A DNA stretch of 10,326 bases from contig JAYVSS010000160.1 of NCBI GenBank assembly GCA_043775075.1, positions 1 to 10,326 of the forward strand, in the 5' to 3' direction. Below the pieces are notes generated by a model that saw nothing but the letters and a program-made list of their open reading frames with translations, ran no database searches and was not told the DNA's origin. The DNA comes from JANLQX01 sp043775075 (GTDB lineage Bacteria; Actinomycetota; Acidimicrobiia; Acidimicrobiales; JANYDT01). Made by a program: the position numbers and the translations under genes. Each line of letters opens with the position of its first letter. The stretch's first letter is position 1. Shown in pieces: positions 1-6,501 of this stretch.

Positions 1-728
1 GTAGCGGCACCGGCCGCCGGTTCCTGGCCGTTCGGGCGAACGAACGGGCGGCGGCGGCGGCAGGCGTGAACGTGGTGCGCACCAAGCTCCTCGCCTTCGC
101 CATTGCTTCGGCCATCGCCGGTATCTCCGGTGTCATGTTTGGCTACCAGGCCCGCCAGATCAGCTCGGCGAACTGGGTCTTCTTCCTCAGCCTCTCGGTG
201 CTGGCTTTCGCGTACCTCGGGGGGATCACGTCGATTAACGGGGCCATGATCGGCGGCATCATTTTTGCCAACGGGTTGGTCACCGCCGTCGCCAACCACC
301 ACTTCCACAATGCCATCAGTGTCGACCTCACCAGCATCATCGGCGGCGCCGCCCTCGTGTTCACGGCAATTCATAACCCCGGTGGGATCGCCCCACGGCT
401 CCAGCCCGCCTTTCAGTATCTGGGGAATTGGTTACTCAAGGCCCGCGCCAAGGAATGGATCAAAGCCATCCGTACCGTCGGTCCGGGGGCGGCAATCGCC
501 TCTATCCCGCTTGCGTTGCTGTTGTGGAACAAGGCCGAGGAGTGGCGGAACTGGTTCTTGCTGCTTGTGCCACTAAGTGGAATCTTCCTCCGCGGAATCT
601 CGAAGGACATCTTCGGATTCATCAAACGGGTCGTCACCAAGGGCGAGGCCGCAGCACACGGAGCTCCGGGTCATGGAGCAGCCAGTCATGCGGCACCCGC
701 CCCAACCGTTACCGAGCAGGGAGCCTGA
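1..728 (+). CDS. livM: Branched-chain amino acid-type ABC transporter permease (LivM family), 5'-truncated, with C-terminal extension
   Basis: This is an inner-membrane permease subunit of a HAAT-family ABC importer, forming part of the substrate channel and docking to LivG/LivF. The reading frame (codons from position 3) is open from the window edge, and 241 residues are visible. It begins with the family hallmark GRRFLAVRANERAAAAAGVN, the cytoplasmic EAA-like loop that contacts the ATPases. The GTG at 66 is therefore internal and the true start lies upstream of the window. Hydrophobic segments follow at about residues 28-48 and 57-75, a glycine-rich stretch at about 81-95, then 109-123, where typical LivM proteins end soon after. 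Here another roughly 105 residues follow, with two more hydrophobic stretches (about 161-174 and 183-196) and an Ala/Pro/His-rich tail. The stop lies 2 nt before livG, so the genes are co-transcribed. The family call is firm; the amino acid substrate is inferred from family, and related systems take urea, amides or aromatic acids. Confidence 0.88.
   Translation, partial: SGTGRRFLAVRANERAAAAAGVNVVRTKLLAFAIASAIAGISGVMFGYQARQISSANWVFFLSLSVLAFAYLGGITSINGAMIGGIIFANGLVTAVANHHFHNAISVDLTSIIGGAALVFTAIHNPGGIAPRLQPAFQYLGNWLLKARAKEWIKAIRTVGPGAAIASIPLALLLWNKAEEWRNWFLLLVPLSGIFLRGISKDIFGFIKRVVTKGEAAAHGAPGHGAASHAAPAPTVTEQGA
718..723 (+). promoter_or_regulatory. Shine-Dalgarno site for livG
   Basis: AGGGAG lies 7 nt upstream of the ATG at 731, inside the last codons of livM. 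It decides the livG start against the much longer open frame that runs back to 428. Confidence 0.7.
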
Positions 729-730
729 TC

Positions 731-1540
731 ATGGCTGCGATCCTCGAAGCCAAGGGCCTCACCGTCTCCTACGGTGGACTCAACGCCAATGACAATGTCG
801 ATCTCGTCGTCCAGTCCGGCATGGTGTGCGGACTCATCGGCCCAAATGGCGCCGGCAAAACCACGTTCATTGACGCCATCACGGGGTTCACCCCGCCCAC
901 CCGCGGCGTAGTGCAGTTCCACGGTGAGGACATCACGTCGCTGTCCCCAGCGCAGCGAGCCGATGCTGGCCTCACCCGCACGTTCCAGTCACTCGAACTT
1001 TTCGACGACCTCACCGTGTGGGACAACCTTCTGGTCCACGCCGAGCGCCCGTCGTTCACCTCGTTCCTCACTGATCTCGTGCGTCCGAACCGCCGCCTGG
1101 CGGCGTCGGAGCAGGCCGAGTGGGCGCTCGACATCATGGGCCTCCATGATCTGCGCGACCGTCTCACGCTCGACCTGTCCCATGGTCAGCGCAAGCTTGT
1201 GAGCGTTGCCCGTGCGTTGGCCAGCCGCCCGAAGGTCGTGCTCCTCGATGAGCCGGCCGCCGGCCTCGACACCGCCGAGTCGCAGATCCTCGGGTCGCAT
1301 CTGCGCGATTTTCTCACCCAGGACATCACGGTGTTCCTCATCGACCACGACATGGGCCTCGTGCTCAACGTCTGCGACTACATCTACGTGCTCGACTTCG
1401 GTCGGATCATTGCCGAGGGCACGCCAGATCACATCCGTACGGATCCCGCAGTGATCGGCGCCTACCTGGGGGCCGAGGCCGGCGAATTGCAAGCTCAAGA
1501 AGGTGCCGCCGCCGCTGCGGCAGCAGGAAGGAACCACTGA
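731..1540 (+). CDS. livG: ABC transporter ATP-binding protein, LivG type
   Basis: This 269-residue cytoplasmic ATPase energises the LivM-containing importer as a heterodimer with LivF. All nucleotide-binding motifs are present: Walker A GPNGAGKT at 37-44, Q-loop Gln86 (TRTFQ), signature LSHGQRK at 149-155 (the LivG-style variant of LSGGQ), Walker B VVLLDEP at 169-175, D-loop AGLD at 177-180 and switch His206 (IDHD). The AAGLDTAE stretch after Walker B and the closing TDPAVIGAYLG block are typical of LivG. The ATG at 731 is chosen because the family N-terminus (LEAKGLTVSYGG) begins there and AGGGAG precedes it at 7 nt. The protein ends in a short Ala-rich tail (residues 259-265) not needed for function. 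It sits 2 nt after livM, and its stop shares one base with the livF start. The substrate of the transporter is not determined. Confidence 0.93.
   Translation: MAAILEAKGLTVSYGGLNANDNVDLVVQSGMVCGLIGPNGAGKTTFIDAITGFTPPTRGVVQFHGEDITSLSPAQRADAGLTRTFQSLELFDDLTVWDNLLVHAERPSFTSFLTDLVRPNRRLAASEQAEWALDIMGLHDLRDRLTLDLSHGQRKLVSVARALASRPKVVLLDEPAAGLDTAESQILGSHLRDFLTQDITVFLIDHDMGLVLNVCDYIYVLDFGRIIAEGTPDHIRTDPAVIGAYLGAEAGELQAQEGAAAAAAAGRNH
1525..1532 (+). promoter_or_regulatory. Shine-Dalgarno site for livF
   Basis: AGGAAGGA lies 7 nt upstream of the livF ATG at 1540, within the last codons of livG. Together with the TGATG stop/start overlap this indicates translational coupling. Confidence 0.75.
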
Positions 1541-2283
1541 TGAGCACTGTCGTTGCCCCCCCCGAGACGGCCATCAGGGTCTCCGGCCTGGCCGCCGGCT
1601 ACGGCGGGATTCCCGTCGTACGCAACCTCGACCTCCATGTCGGAAAGGGCGAAGTGGTCGCCCTGCTTGGACCGAACGGTGCCGGCAAGACCACCACCCT
1701 TTTGACCATCTCGGGGATCCTCCGCCCGGTGGCCGGATCGGTCGAGGTCTTCGGCAGTGAGATCCCGCTCGGCAAGCCGCACAAGGTCGCCCGCAGCGGC
1801 CTTGCCCATGTGGCCGAGGACCGCTCGCTTTTCTTCGACCTCACGGTCGCCGAGAACCTGCGTCTCGGGCTCACCGGTCCGCGAGCGCAACAGAAGCTGG
1901 CCATGGAGCGCGCCATGGAGCTATTCCCGGCCCTCGCCCCGTTGCGCAGTCGCCTCTCGGGTCTGTTGTCGGGCGGCGAGCAGCAGATGCTAGCGATGGC
2001 GCGCGCGTTGGTCTCAGAACCGAAAGCACTACTCGTCGACGAGATGAGCATGGGCCTGGCACCGATCATCGTGGAGCGGATGATCCCGATCGTTCGTCGC
2101 ATCGCTGACGAGACCGGCACCGCGGTGCTCATTGTCGAGCAACACGTGCACATGGCCTTATCCATTGCCGACCGCGGCTACGTGTTGAACCATGGAGAAC
2201 TCGTGCTCTCTGGTACCGCCGCCGAGCTGTTGGCCCGCCGCGACCTTCTCGAGGCGAGTTACCTCGGCGGTGAGGTGCACTGA
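1540..2283 (+). CDS. livF: ABC transporter ATP-binding protein, LivF type
   Basis: This 247-residue cytoplasmic ATPase is the partner of LivG in a branched-chain amino acid-type importer. It shows Walker A GPNGAGKT at 44-51, the LivF-type block VAEDRSLFFDLTVAENL at 91-107 (usually VPEGR..F..LTVEENL), signature LSGGEQQ at 143-149, Walker B ALLVDEMSMGLAP at 163-175 and switch His202 in VEQH. The MSMGLAPI sequence after Walker B and the YLGG close of the protein are diagnostic of LivF. Its length is normal for the family, apart from about 10 extra N-terminal residues. The ATG overlaps the livG stop by one base and has a strong Shine-Dalgarno. It appears to be the last gene of the operon: a 62-bp gap and a different protein family follow. 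No clear terminator hairpin was found after it. Confidence 0.93.
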   Translation: MSTVVAPPETAIRVSGLAAGYGGIPVVRNLDLHVGKGEVVALLGPNGAGKTTTLLTISGILRPVAGSVEVFGSEIPLGKPHKVARSGLAHVAEDRSLFFDLTVAENLRLGLTGPRAQQKLAMERAMELFPALAPLRSRLSGLLSGGEQQMLAMARALVSEPKALLVDEMSMGLAPIIVERMIPIVRRIADETGTAVLIVEQHVHMALSIADRGYVLNHGELVLSGTAAELLARRDLLEASYLGGEVH

Positions 2284-2332
2284 GTTGCCCGTAGTTGTGC
2301 CGTTCCGTCTCGCAGTTTTGGTCGGTTTCGTC

Positions 2333-2338
2333 TAAAAA
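2333..2338 (+). promoter_or_regulatory. Candidate -10 box for the DinB-like gene (leaderless arrangement)
   Basis: TAAAAA is the only A-run in this GC-rich interval and ends 7 nt before the ATG at 2346. No Shine-Dalgarno is visible and no good -35 lies at 17 bp. This fits an actinobacterial leaderless transcript that starts at or next to the start codon. It is a pattern-based inference only. Confidence 0.35.
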
Positions 2339-2345
2339 TTCAGTG

Positions 2346-2897
2346 ATGCGCCGAATTGATATCGAAACCAAACTCAATCGTGACCGGGCGTGGTTGCTCG
2401 ATACCTACGCCGGGCTGAGCGAGAAGCAGTTATACGAAGGCCTCACGCCCAGCGAACACGATCCGTCCAACCTGTGGTCGGCCCTTGATCATTTGGCTCA
2501 CCTATCACTCATCGAACACAACTTTGCCGGCATGGTCCGTAAGCACGTGGCCGGCGATGCGAACCCCGTTGGTCTGACCACCGACGCAGAAGGCAACGTG
2601 CGGTCACGGGCCGACATCATGGCTTCGGTCCACGCCATGACGGAGCAGTGGCAGCACAAGCACGCAGGCAAGTCCCTCAGCGAAGTCGTCGCGATCGGCC
2701 AGAATGCCCGGTCAGTCACCCTCGCCCTGCTGTCCGAACTTACCGACGAACAACTCGATGAAGTCCTTCCCGGCGCCCCTTGGGCCGACGGGACGATTGG
2801 CGGCGTGCTGGCGGCCAACGCCGACCACGGACGGATGCATTGGAAATGGGTGACCGACGCATCCGACCTTGGTGCCGACGGAGCCCACTCCCACTGA
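2346..2897 (+). CDS. DinB-like (DinB/YfiT superfamily) four-helix-bundle protein
   Basis: The product has 183 residues. It has the DinB-superfamily layout: an N-terminal helix with the residues LNRDRAWLLDTYAGLSEKQL, then a second helix with LWSALDHLAHLSLIEHNF (His49/His52), and near the C-terminus ADHGRMHWKW, giving an HxxxH pair (His161, His165). In the superfamily one His of helix 2 and the two of HxxxH bind a divalent metal (Zn or Ni). Members include mycothiol- or bacillithiol-dependent S-transferases and many proteins of unknown role, so a thiol-dependent transferase or stress role is possible but not shown. The frame is open back to 2295. I prefer ATG 2346 because homologous sequence starts there and a -10-like TAAAAA precedes it; GTG 2343 is an adjacent alternative. 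It is probably a single-gene unit between livF and the reductase gene. Confidence 0.7.
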   Translation: MRRIDIETKLNRDRAWLLDTYAGLSEKQLYEGLTPSEHDPSNLWSALDHLAHLSLIEHNFAGMVRKHVAGDANPVGLTTDAEGNVRSRADIMASVHAMTEQWQHKHAGKSLSEVVAIGQNARSVTLALLSELTDEQLDEVLPGAPWADGTIGGVLAANADHGRMHWKWVTDASDLGADGAHSH

Positions 2898-2916
2898 AGC
2901 CCTGAGGCGCGTATCT

Positions 2917-2956
2917 GGCGGCCCGCGCTGGTCGGCCCGCCCTGTCGGCCCGCCTT
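2917..2956 (+). repeat. Three imperfect tandem copies of a 13-14 bp GC-rich unit
   Basis: The unit GTCGGCCCGCCYT occurs at 2931-2943 and 2944-2956. A diverged third copy (GGCGGCCCGCGCTG) occupies 2917-2930. They fill most of the 72-bp gap between the DinB-like gene and the reductase gene. The function is unknown; they could be slippage-generated or a protein-binding array. Confidence 0.6.
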
Positions 2957-2957
2957 C

Positions 2958-2963
2958 TAAGGT
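2958..2963 (+). promoter_or_regulatory. Candidate -10 box (TANNNT) for the aldo/keto reductase gene
   Basis: TAAGGT matches the actinobacterial TANNNT -10 pattern and lies 6 nt before the ATG at 2970, as expected for a leaderless transcript. The AAGG inside it could instead act as a weak Shine-Dalgarno (7 nt spacing), so the call is tentative. Confidence 0.35.
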
Positions 2964-2969
2964 TGGACG

Positions 2970-3998
2970 ATGACCTACATCGCCGATGCGTCTCGTTACA
3001 AAACGATGCAGTACCGCCGATCGGGGCGTAGCGGACTACAGCTCCCCGTGCTCTCCCTCGGCCTGTGGCATAACTTCGGCGACGACCGCGGTTGGTCAAC
3101 GCAGCGAGCGATTTGTACGCGCGCCTTTGATTTGGGTATCACCCATTTTGACCTCGCCAATAACTATGGCCCACCGTATGGGGCGGCTGAGGCGAACTTT
3201 GGTCGGATACTTCGGAGCGATCTGGGGCAGTACCGAGATGAATTGGTCATCTCCACCAAGGCGGGATACGACATGTGGCCCGGTCCCTACGGAAATCTCG
3301 GTTCGCGGAAATACCTGCTTGCTTCTCTCGACCAATCGCTCCGCCGAATGGGTCTCGAGTATGTGGATATCTTCTATTCGCACCGCGTGGATCCCGACAC
3401 GCCGATCGAAGAAACCGTAGGCGCGCTTGCTACCGCGGTACAGCAGGGCAAGGCGCTCTATGTGGGCATATCGTCGTATTCATCTGATCGAACGCGAGAG
3501 GCGGCAAGGTTGCTGGCCGAGCTCAAGGTGCCGTTGCTCATTCATCAACCGTCGTATTCGATGATCAATCGATGGACCGAGGAGGACCGGTTGCTCGATG
3601 CCCTCGGAGATGTCGGCGCCGGGTGTATTGCGTTTTCTCCGCTCGCCCAGGGCCTGCTAACGGATCGCTATCTCGATGGGATCCCGACCGACTCCCGAGT
3701 GGCTACCGGCGGGGCGCTCGCCGCGTCGTCGCTCACGTCGGAGCGTTTGAAGATGGTAAGCGCGCTAAATAACATCGCCCGTCGGCGGGGCCAGACCCTG
3801 GCCCAGCTGGCCTTGGCTTGGGCGTTGCGGGATACCCGGATGACCTCCCTGGTCATCGGAGCGAGCAGCGTCAATCAGCTTGAGGAAAACATCGCAACAC
3901 TGGCAAATATGGATATTTCTCCGTCGGAATTGGCTGAGATCGACCGATGTTCCGGCGACGCAGGCATCAACCTGTGGAAACAGTCGAGCGATCGCTAG
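2970..3998 (+). CDS. yghZ: Aldo/keto reductase, YghZ/GpR type (L-glyceraldehyde 3-phosphate reductase-like)
   Basis: This 342-residue cytosolic NADPH-dependent oxidoreductase has a TIM-barrel fold. It closely follows E. coli YghZ (AKR14; about 346 residues as I recall it), including the shared blocks LSLGLWHNFG (28-37), GITHFDLANNYGPP (56-69), STKAGYDMWPGPYG (95-108), SRKYLLASLDQSL (112-124), GLEYVDIFYSHRVD (128-141), GKALYVGISSYS (160-171), AFSPLAQGLLT (221-231) and the NLWKQSSD end. The catalytic tetrad Asp61, Tyr66, Lys97 and His138 is complete. YghZ reduces L-glyceraldehyde 3-phosphate and methylglyoxal, so a detoxifying role is likely; other carbonyl substrates are possible. ATG 2970 aligns with the family N-terminus (…RYKTMQYRRSGRSGLQLP). 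The loop near 242-258 is shorter than in the E. coli protein. The membrane protein gene follows 9 nt later on the same strand. Confidence 0.9.
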   Translation: MTYIADASRYKTMQYRRSGRSGLQLPVLSLGLWHNFGDDRGWSTQRAICTRAFDLGITHFDLANNYGPPYGAAEANFGRILRSDLGQYRDELVISTKAGYDMWPGPYGNLGSRKYLLASLDQSLRRMGLEYVDIFYSHRVDPDTPIEETVGALATAVQQGKALYVGISSYSSDRTREAARLLAELKVPLLIHQPSYSMINRWTEEDRLLDALGDVGAGCIAFSPLAQGLLTDRYLDGIPTDSRVATGGALAASSLTSERLKMVSALNNIARRRGQTLAQLALAWALRDTRMTSLVIGASSVNQLEENIATLANMDISPSELAEIDRCSGDAGINLWKQSSDR

Positions 3999-4007
3999 AC
4001 CATTCGC

Positions 4008-6461
4008 GTGGAGTTCGGCCCTAGGAGACGCGTCCTGAATCGCCGTCGGCAACGGTTCGACCGGACTGATTGGATCGGCTGGACGGTGGTGGGCGTGGCC
4101 GTGGCTGTGCTCTTCGCCAAGGTAGGCGGCCTCTCCAGCGCCGGGTACGGGTGGGCGAGTTGGAAGCCGTGGACATGGAGACCGGGGCCACTGTTCAGGG
4201 ACACGGTCAGCACGGGGGGCGATACCGGCGCCCACGTGTGGACACCGTGGTTTCTTCGGCGCAACCTTCTCGCGGCATTCAAGGCCACCGGCTGGAGCAA
4301 GGACTGGTTTGCTGGATTTCCCGTTCTCCACTTCTATTTTCCTCTTCCTAGCTGGGTCATTGTGGCCCTCGGGTTTGTGCTGCCGGCAAACATCGCCTTC
4401 AAGCTCGTGACGGTGGCTGGCGTCCTATCGCTTCCGTTCGCATCAATGTTCCTCGCCGCGAGTCTCGGCCTCTCGCGCCCGCACCGCTACCTGTTCGCCT
4501 TGGCCTCGATCGTGTTTCTCTTCGATCCGCATTACGACATCCTTGGTGGAAACATCCTCTCCACGATGGCGGGCGAGTTCTCCTTCTCGATCAGCCTTTC
4601 GGCCGGTGTGGTGTTCCTTGGACTCGTGGCGCGCATGTTCCGGACCGGACGTGGGCGTCCGCTCGCCGTGGTGGCGGTGTTTGTGACTGCGCTTTCCCAC
4701 CTTCTGCCATCGGTGTTTGCCGCCGCGGCCGCGCTTGCTCTTCTCATTGTGTATTTGCCGTTTCTGGAAACGGCAAAGAAGAAGCGGCTGGTGATCGATC
4801 TGTTGGCCGTGGGGGTTGTCGGACTCCTCCTCGCATCGTTCTGGATAGTTCCGTTCGCCGCTCATCTCGATTATTCGAATGACATGGGGTGGGAGACGGC
4901 AACGAAGTATCTCGCTGGTTTGTTTCCGGCGCTCGCCCGTCCCTCGCTCAGCGGCGCCGCGCTGATGAGTGGTGTCGTGCTGTTGGCCGTACTTGGGGCA
5001 TTCGTGCAGTGCTTTCGATTCGTACGTGCAACTACGAGATGCCGTAAGGGTGAGGGGGTACCTCCTGATGCCGATGCCCGGGCCGGAGTGTGGCTGACAC
5101 TTTCGGCCGCCATGTCGGCGTTGGCGTTCCGTTTTCCGCCGGCCCATCGCGTTCTGAACGAACGCGCCCTACCGTTCTATTTTCTGTGTTGCTCCTACCT
5201 CGCGGTCTTTGCGCTCGCCGCCCTGGCCCGAAAGCGTCGACCGGCAACGCTGCTCCTCGGGTCGGCGGTCCTCGGATGGTGGTCCGTCGGTTCAACAATG
5301 GCGATCGTCCCGGGCTTCGTGCCGATTCCCAAATGGCGCCACGGATCAATGACGGTGCAGCGATCAGACAGCACGGACGACAAAAGTCTCGCCGGGGATT
5401 GGGCCAAGTTGAACTACGACGGGTACGAGGCGGGTGACGACTGGCCTGAACTTCGCAGCATCTACCAAACGATGGACCGGGTGGGAAAGACCAACGGATG
5501 TGGACGGGCGATGTGGGACTGGGAACAGGGCATGGACCGCTACGGCTCCGACGTTGCCTTCATGCTTCTTCCTATGCGCACAGATAGTTGCATCGGATCC
5601 ATGGAGGGGATGTACTACGAGTCTTCCGCCACCGGCCCGTACCACTGGATCGACGCCTCGCTGCTCTCCGGGGTGGCGTCGGATCCGCAGTCACTGCTCA
5701 CCTATCCCGGCCGCAATGTGACCGAGGGGGTGCGTCACCTCCAGCAACTTGGCGTTCGCTACTACATGGTGTTTTCGCCGAGTGCGTTGGCTGAGGCGCG
5801 GGTGAACGCCGATCTCCGGTTGGTCGCCACCACCCCGTTCGATCGTGAATGCACCGCAAAGGAGAAGACCGACGGGAAGTGTCCTTCCGTCTTGGAGGTA
5901 TACGAAGTGGCCCGATCGCCGCTGGTGGAGGGCCTCACTGCTCGACCAGCCGTGGTCACCGGGATCAACGCCTCGCAACGAGGTGGGTGGCTCGACGTGG
6001 CGGCCGCGCAGTTTGCCCGCCCCGCCGAATTCCCCGTGCCCCTGGCGGCGGACGGTCCGGCTGAGTGGGAGCGAGTGGGCGCGACCGTGCAACGTAATGC
6101 CCTAACGGAGTACGGCGCCCGAACCACGGTGGCCACTGCTGCGTTGCACAGGGAACCCACGGTAGAGGTCGCAGAAATCCATGAGGGTCAGGGCACGGTG
6201 TCCTTCCGCGTCAACCGCGTGGGCGTGCCCGTCGTGGTGAAGGAGTCGTACTTTCCCACATGGCGAGCGCATGGGGCGGATGGACCGTGGCGGCTCGCTC
6301 CGAACCTCATGGTGGTGATTCCCACGGCAAGGGTGGTTCGGCTGCAGATCGAACGAGACGGCGCGGACTGGCTTGGCTTGGCACTCACCCTCACCGGGTC
6401 GGTGGGTTTCGCCGCCCTCGTGGGGCAGGTGCGACGAACAAAGCGGCAGGTATGGCCTTGA
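4008..6461 (+). CDS. Large polytopic membrane protein, GT-C/6-pyruvoyl-tetrahydropterin synthase-related type, with extracytoplasmic domain
   Basis: This 817-residue protein has an N-terminal half rich in membrane segments (about 22-40, 114-125, 128-152, 160-173, 195-210, 218-252, 263-284, 315-338, 362-375, 388-408, 412-434). The first outer loop carries GGDTGAHVW (70-78) and WFAGFPVLHFYFPLPSW (100-116), with acidic residues placed as in GT-C glycosyltransferases and PTPS-related membrane proteins (PF10131). From about 435 to 785 it is soluble and presumably outside the membrane, with only four Cys (498, 528, 615, 625). It ends in a beta-rich stretch with KESYFPTWRAHGADGPWR, resembling the YPGWKA..DG motif of YfhO-type proteins. 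A last membrane segment lies at about 787-806. A lipid-linked sugar transferase for envelope glycans is the best guess, unproven. Start choice: GTG 4008 has no Shine-Dalgarno. AGGAGA at 4023-4028 precedes a CTG at 4035, a less usual alternative. Confidence 0.72.
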   Translation: MEFGPRRRVLNRRRQRFDRTDWIGWTVVGVAVAVLFAKVGGLSSAGYGWASWKPWTWRPGPLFRDTVSTGGDTGAHVWTPWFLRRNLLAAFKATGWSKDWFAGFPVLHFYFPLPSWVIVALGFVLPANIAFKLVTVAGVLSLPFASMFLAASLGLSRPHRYLFALASIVFLFDPHYDILGGNILSTMAGEFSFSISLSAGVVFLGLVARMFRTGRGRPLAVVAVFVTALSHLLPSVFAAAAALALLIVYLPFLETAKKKRLVIDLLAVGVVGLLLASFWIVPFAAHLDYSNDMGWETATKYLAGLFPALARPSLSGAALMSGVVLLAVLGAFVQCFRFVRATTRCRKGEGVPPDADARAGVWLTLSAAMSALAFRFPPAHRVLNERALPFYFLCCSYLAVFALAALARKRRPATLLLGSAVLGWWSVGSTMAIVPGFVPIPKWRHGSMTVQRSDSTDDKSLAGDWAKLNYDGYEAGDDWPELRSIYQTMDRVGKTNGCGRAMWDWEQGMDRYGSDVAFMLLPMRTDSCIGSMEGMYYESSATGPYHWIDASLLSGVASDPQSLLTYPGRNVTEGVRHLQQLGVRYYMVFSPSALAEARVNADLRLVATTPFDRECTAKEKTDGKCPSVLEVYEVARSPLVEGLTARPAVVTGINASQRGGWLDVAAAQFARPAEFPVPLAADGPAEWERVGATVQRNALTEYGARTTVATAALHREPTVEVAEIHEGQGTVSFRVNRVGVPVVVKESYFPTWRAHGADGPWRLAPNLMVVIPTARVVRLQIERDGADWLGLALTLTGSVGFAALVGQVRRTKRQVWP

Positions 6462-6463
6462 GA

Positions 6464-6501
6464 GTGACCACGAAATTGCTGGCCGTGACGCCTTTCGTCA
6501 C
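6464..6501. terminator. Candidate bidirectional terminator hairpin at convergent gene ends
   Basis: GTGACG (6485-6490) and CGTCAC (6496-6501) form a perfect 6-bp stem around a CCTTT loop. A competing longer fold pairs GTGA..CGAAA (6464-6475) with TTTCGTCAC (6493-6501). The hairpin sits exactly where the plus-strand membrane protein gene (stop at 6461) and the minus-strand Rieske gene (stop at 6498) meet. There is no strong U-tract, so it may be a weak intrinsic terminator or an mRNA 3'-end stabiliser. Confidence 0.4.

Noticed and set aside
46..64. GCG-rich run near the left edge as a repeat element
   Set aside because: It encodes the Ala-rich part of the conserved LivM loop, so it is explained by coding.
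66..728. GTG at 66 as the start of the permease gene
   Set aside because: The same frame is open to the window edge and encodes the conserved LivM loop (GRRFLAVRANER) upstream, so the gene is truncated by the window rather than starting here.
428..730. Upstream extension of the livG reading frame
   Set aside because: It overlaps the livM coding sequence in another frame, looks like low-complexity shadow translation, and LivG homology and a Shine-Dalgarno begin at 731.
4443..5147. Minus-strand open frame (234 codons) opposite the membrane protein gene
   Set aside because: It is extremely rich in Arg, His, Glu and Gly with no domain, and mirrors the hydrophobic codons of the real gene on the other strand.
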